From Microbacterium sp. (lineage in GTDB: Bacteria > Actinomycetota > Actinomycetes > Actinomycetales > Microbacteriaceae), in contig JAEKKN010000017.1 of NCBI GenBank assembly GCA_019510305.1, positions 361,382-425,381 of the forward strand: 64,000 nucleotides of DNA. Reading direction: 5' to 3'. Below are positions 60,463-64,000 of the stretch, one piece after another. Below the pieces are notes generated by a model. The model ran no database searches. It was not told where the DNA came from and worked only from the letters and a program-made list of their open reading frames with translations. How positions within the stretch are numbered: the stretch's first letter is position 1; the number at the start of each line of letters is the position of its first letter. A program made the position numbers and the translations under genes.

Positions 60463-60517
60463 CCCGTCGCGAGAACGCCCGCTTTCCAGCCGGCTTTCCG
60501 GGATCTTCTGCGACGGG
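60463..60517. terminator. Hairpin between the two SDR genes
   Basis: CCCGTCGC (60463-60470) pairs with GCGACGGG (60510-60517) around a 39-base internal segment that itself contains short complementary pieces. It could act as an attenuating terminator between the two genes. Confidence 0.45.
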
Positions 60518-60541
60518 AACGAGCACAGACCAGGAGAAACC

Positions 60542-61375
60542 ATGAGCACACTGGCAGGCAAGACCATCCTGATGTCCGGCGGCAGCCGCGGCATCGGCCT
60601 CGCGATCGCCCTTCGGGCCGCGCGCGACGGCGCGAACATCGCGATGCTCGCGAAGACCGACACTCCGCATCCGAAGCTCGAGGGCACGATCCACACCGCG
60701 GCCGAGCAGATCCGCGCGGCCGGCGGTCAGGCGCTGCCGATCGTGGGTGACGTGCGTGACGACGACGACATCACCGAAGCGGTGCTGAAGGCGCACGGCG
60801 AGTTCGGCGGCATCGACATCGTCATCAACAACGCCAGTGTGATCGACCTGTCGCGCTCGCTCGATCTGAACCCGAAGAAGTACGACCTGATGCAGGACGT
60901 CAACGTCCGCGGCACGTTCATGCTGTCGCGCGCGGCGGCGCCGATCCTCAAGGACGCGGCGAACCCGCACATCCTGTCGCTCTCCCCGCCCCTGAACCCG
61001 ACTCCGAAGTGGCTCGGCGCACACACCGGGTACACGCTCGCCAAGTTCGGGATGACGATGGTCACGCTCGGCCTCGCCGCGGAGTTCGCCCGCGACGGGA
61101 TCGCCGCGAACACCCTGTGGCCCCGCACGACGATCGCGACGGCCGCCGTGCAGAATCTGCTCGGCGGAGACAAGGTGATGGCTGCGAGCCGCACACCGGA
61201 GATCTATGCGGATGCCGCGTACGCCGTGCTCACCAAGCCCGCCGCCGAGTACACCGGCCAGACGCTCATCGTCGAAGACGTCCTCGAGGCCGACGGCGTG
61301 ACCGACTTCTCGAGGTACGCCGCGATCCCCGGCACCCCGGACGACCGGCTCTTCCCGGACATCTTCCTGGACTGA
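60542..61375 (+). CDS. SDR oxidoreductase, HSDL2-like
   Basis: 277 residues. Cofactor motif MSGGSRGIGLAIAL, INNASVIDLS (NNAS type), catalytic region LSLSPPLNP and YTLAKFGM (Tyr-x3-Lys). The AKTDTPHPKLEGTIHTAA segment and WPRTTIATAA match the HSDL2 branch linked to lipid metabolism. It follows the first SDR after 89 bases containing a hairpin; GGAG sits eight bases before the ATG. The pair probably serves one pathway; substrate unknown. Confidence 0.88.
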   Translation: MSTLAGKTILMSGGSRGIGLAIALRAARDGANIAMLAKTDTPHPKLEGTIHTAAEQIRAAGGQALPIVGDVRDDDDITEAVLKAHGEFGGIDIVINNASVIDLSRSLDLNPKKYDLMQDVNVRGTFMLSRAAAPILKDAANPHILSLSPPLNPTPKWLGAHTGYTLAKFGMTMVTLGLAAEFARDGIAANTLWPRTTIATAAVQNLLGGDKVMAASRTPEIYADAAYAVLTKPAAEYTGQTLIVEDVLEADGVTDFSRYAAIPGTPDDRLFPDIFLD

Positions 61376-61539
61376 CGTCCCGCACGACGCCGCATCGGGG
61401 CCGACACGCCTCAGGAGCGATCGGATGCCGTCATCCGATCGGGTCCCGGGGGATGTCGGCCCCGAACTGTCTGCGATCCGATCGCGACACGCGTCGACAC
61501 CGTCCGCCGTGGGCGCGCTGTTCCCTTACCGTTGTCGAT

Positions 61540-62385
61540 ATGGATGGGCCGGTGCTGAGCGGGGGCGTGATCGTCCTCGTCGCTGTGCTCCTGTGGATGC
61601 TGTACCTGCTGCCGTCGTGGCGCGGGCGCTTCCAGTACGACGCCGCCGAACGCAACGCCGTCCGTCTGAATCAGGCTCTGCGCGTGCTCGCCGAAACGAG
61701 TGAGACGCCAGGGGAGGTCCGCCTAGAGCTGACCGCACGGACAGCGCTCGCGCAGCAGAAGCTCGCCAAGCGGCTGCAGTCGGAGAAGGAGGCCGCCGAG
61801 CTCGTGCTTCTGCGCGAACAACTGGCAGCCACGAAGGCTGATCCTGTCGTGCGTCAGGCGCGTGCCCGTCGCCGGGTTCGCCTCACCGCCACGATCGCCT
61901 TGTTCCTCGGTCTCGTCGTCGCCGGTCTCGGCGCCTGGCAGCTCATCGCCACGCAGGCCTCGCTGCTGCTGTGGCTCGGCAGCGCGACCGTCGTAGTCGC
62001 GTCCTTCCTTCTGCAGCGGATGTCTTCGGTCGCTGCGAGGGCGGCGCGCGCCGCTCGTCGGAATGCTCGGAAGACCGAGCCCGCCGTGCATCGGGAAGCT
62101 CCGCCGCTCCACGACCAGGGGGCGGCGACCTGGACGCCTCGTGCCCTTCCCGAACCCCTCGTGTCGATGAGCGGGTCGCGCGCGCAGGCGGCGATGGCGC
62201 AGCACGATGCTCAGGCCGAACGTCGCAAGGCTGCTCGACTGGCCGAACTGCGAGAGCGCGCCGAGCAGATGGCGCCGCCCGCTCCGGTACAGCTGCCGCC
62301 CGCCGCCTCGTCGCCGTACGCGAAGATGGGACGAGAAAACCCCCCGCGCGAAGCCCGGGGGGTTTTCTCGTATCTGTCAGGCTGA
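61540..62385 (+). CDS. Membrane protein with coiled-coil regions, unknown
   Basis: 281 residues. An N-terminal membrane helix (residues 5-25), a charged helix rich in Ala/Glu/Lys (about 45-105) of coiled-coil character, two further helices (about 115-160), and a long basic, Ala/Pro-rich tail. The form recalls envelope or division-associated proteins, but no family is recognised. The last codons lie in a strong terminator hairpin (62332-62370), so the ORF end is shaped by that element. Confidence 0.7.
   Translation: MDGPVLSGGVIVLVAVLLWMLYLLPSWRGRFQYDAAERNAVRLNQALRVLAETSETPGEVRLELTARTALAQQKLAKRLQSEKEAAELVLLREQLAATKADPVVRQARARRRVRLTATIALFLGLVVAGLGAWQLIATQASLLLWLGSATVVVASFLLQRMSSVAARAARAARRNARKTEPAVHREAPPLHDQGAATWTPRALPEPLVSMSGSRAQAAMAQHDAQAERRKAARLAELRERAEQMAPPAPVQLPPAASSPYAKMGRENPPREARGVFSYLSG
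62332..62370 (+). terminator. Terminator hairpin overlapping the 3' end of the coding region
   Basis: Perfect 14-bp arms CGAGAAAACCCCCC / GGGGGGTTTTCTCG with an 11-base loop, ending 15 bases before the stop at 62385. Confidence 0.8.
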
Positions 62386-62447
62386 GTGATTCGGGGAGCC
62401 CGCCGCAGCGGAGCGAGGACGGCGGAGTCCCCTTAGGTCCACAGAAC

Positions 62448-62488
62448 GAAGAAGCCCCGTCCGAGCTCAGCTAGGACGGGGCTTCTTC
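62448..62488. terminator. Second strong hairpin before the rRNA promoters
   Basis: Perfect 15-bp arms GAAGAAGCCCCGTCC / GGACGGGGCTTCTTC with an 11-base loop. It insulates the rRNA operon from upstream transcription or ends a transcript from either side. Confidence 0.8.
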
Positions 62489-62751
62489 TGTCCCTGCGGG
62501 CACCGTTCGTTCTGGTCCGGCGGTGCCGCCAGTTCAGCACCCCGATTGCGACACGCCCGGCGGACCGGCCTGATTTGCCCGATCCCCGGAATCCACGTAA
62601 CTTATTACTTGTTCGCCCCACAGGGAAGCGGAGAGGCCGAGAGCCTTACCCCCCTCAAGCGGAGGACCACCTCCACCAGATCAGCTCCTCGGAGCGGATC
62701 GCAGACATACTTCTGTCTGACGTGGAGCTTCCGGATCCGGTTCGAGTCGAT

Positions 62752-62779
62752 TTGACTTCGATCGCGAAACGGATAAGCT
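62752..62779 (+). promoter_or_regulatory. rRNA promoter P1
   Basis: TTGACT (62752-62757), 16-bp spacer, TAAGCT (62774-62779). It lies about 350 bases upstream of 16S. Its layout matches P2 below. Confidence 0.65.
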
Positions 62780-62847
62780 AGTCAAGTTGCCTCGGCGCGG
62801 TAAGCGCCTGGTTGCATGATCAGCTTCGAAGCATACGGCGTGTCGAT

Positions 62848-62875
62848 TTGACAGGCCGGATCGCTTCGGTAAGAT
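62848..62875 (+). promoter_or_regulatory. rRNA promoter P2
   Basis: TTGACA (62848-62853), 16-bp spacer, TAAGAT (62870-62875), near consensus. The leader from here to 16S is about 245 bases and contains GAGAACTCAACAGCGTGCAC (62934-62953) and hairpins typical of actinobacterial pre-rRNA leaders. No gene is seen in 62489-63125. Confidence 0.75.
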
Positions 62876-63125
62876 TGAGAAGTTGCCCTTCGGGCCTGAC
62901 TGTGATGGTTGGGTCGGGGGAGCGTCCGATCCTTGAGAACTCAACAGCGTGCACTTGTCAAATGCCAAATAACCTCGACTCCACTTCGGTGGGGTGAGAT
63001 TCCTTTGGATCAAAGACCAGTCCTTCCGGGGACTGGCAATGGATGAAGTCAGCAATGAATTTGTCTCTTTGGTCAGTTTCAAACTCGCTGCGTCACCGTT
63101 TTCCCGGTGGGGTATGCATTTCTTT

Positions 63126-64000
<875 letters not shown>

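Noticed and set aside
58479-60551. A 690-residue frame covering the phosphotransferase and beyond.
   Set aside because: It crosses the DUF488 gene and the SDR gene; GTG 59204 overlapping the DUF488 stop is the likely start.
62546-62781. Two short plus-strand ORFs in the rRNA leader.
   Set aside because: They lack an RBS and family resemblance, and fall in the promoter region of the rRNA operon.
62700-62790. GGTTCGAGTC near 62740 looked like a T-loop of a tRNA.
   Set aside because: No acceptor stem, D-arm or anticodon stem can be placed around it; it lies in the rRNA promoter zone.

Overview
The window is GC-rich chromosomal DNA with dense, mostly overlapping genes (ATGA/GTGA junctions). A partial actinobacterial 16S rRNA gene closes the right edge. 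The 16S text, the coproporphyrin-type heme genes, the codon bias and the promoter style fit a Microbacterium-like member of the Microbacteriaceae. That genus-level placement is inference. No prophage, transposase, CRISPR array or tRNA gene was seen, so this is ordinary chromosome with a few odd spots.

Layout. 1-5480: an operon for cell-wall fragment salvage (anhydro-MurNAc kinase, GNAT, dipeptide epimerase, serine hydrolase, fused oligopeptide-ABC ATPase). 5483-10067: minus-strand genes including a NagD-like HAD phosphatase, an MntR-type DtxR regulator and an NRAMP transporter whose promoter carries two DtxR-like palindromes. 10171-14336: small membrane protein, TrmH-type methyltransferase, hypothetical, MATE exporter, DUF1992. 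14363-23262: two-component system, two glycosyltransferases, SAM methyltransferase, Tat-exported molybdopterin enzyme with cytochrome b partner, MTAP-like phosphorylase, sugar-nucleotide epimerase and a polytopic membrane protein. 23312-34512: M13 peptidase, a class A beta-lactamase-like protein lacking catalytic residues, MFS exporter, GNAT, glycyl-tRNA synthetase, WYL regulator with epoxide hydrolase, DNA repair pair.

34657-45955 holds most of the heme pathway: hemA, hemE, hemY/cgoX, hemQ/chdC, hemC, hemD, hemB, hemL. ChdC together with CgoX points to the coproporphyrin-dependent route. The ferrochelatase gene (cpfC/hemH) is not in the window. An SDR/ArsR pair with a doubled operator and three small membrane proteins are interleaved. 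46070-53861: PH-like protein, an orphan ABC ATPase missing residues ahead of Walker A and carrying a long acidic/His-rich tail, an acyl-CoA hydrolase/hydratase, and a heterodimeric ABC exporter. 53964-58477: a D,D-carboxypeptidase-like protein divergent from a TPP riboswitch and ykoEDC (thiamine/HMP ECF importer). 58479-61375: APH-like kinase, DUF488, two SDR enzymes. 62386-64000: rRNA leader with two promoters and the 5' part of 16S rRNA, which contains a perfect 19-bp tandem duplication.

A recurring signal is a -10-like hexamer exactly six bases before the start codon. It was counted for 25 genes on both strands, implying widespread leaderless transcription, and it was used to choose several starts. 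The most notable items are the 16S duplication, the altered ABC ATPase, the pseudo-beta-lactamase, the arsenosugar-like glyco/nucleoside/molybdoenzyme neighbourhood, and the twin-operator leaderless mntH promoter.
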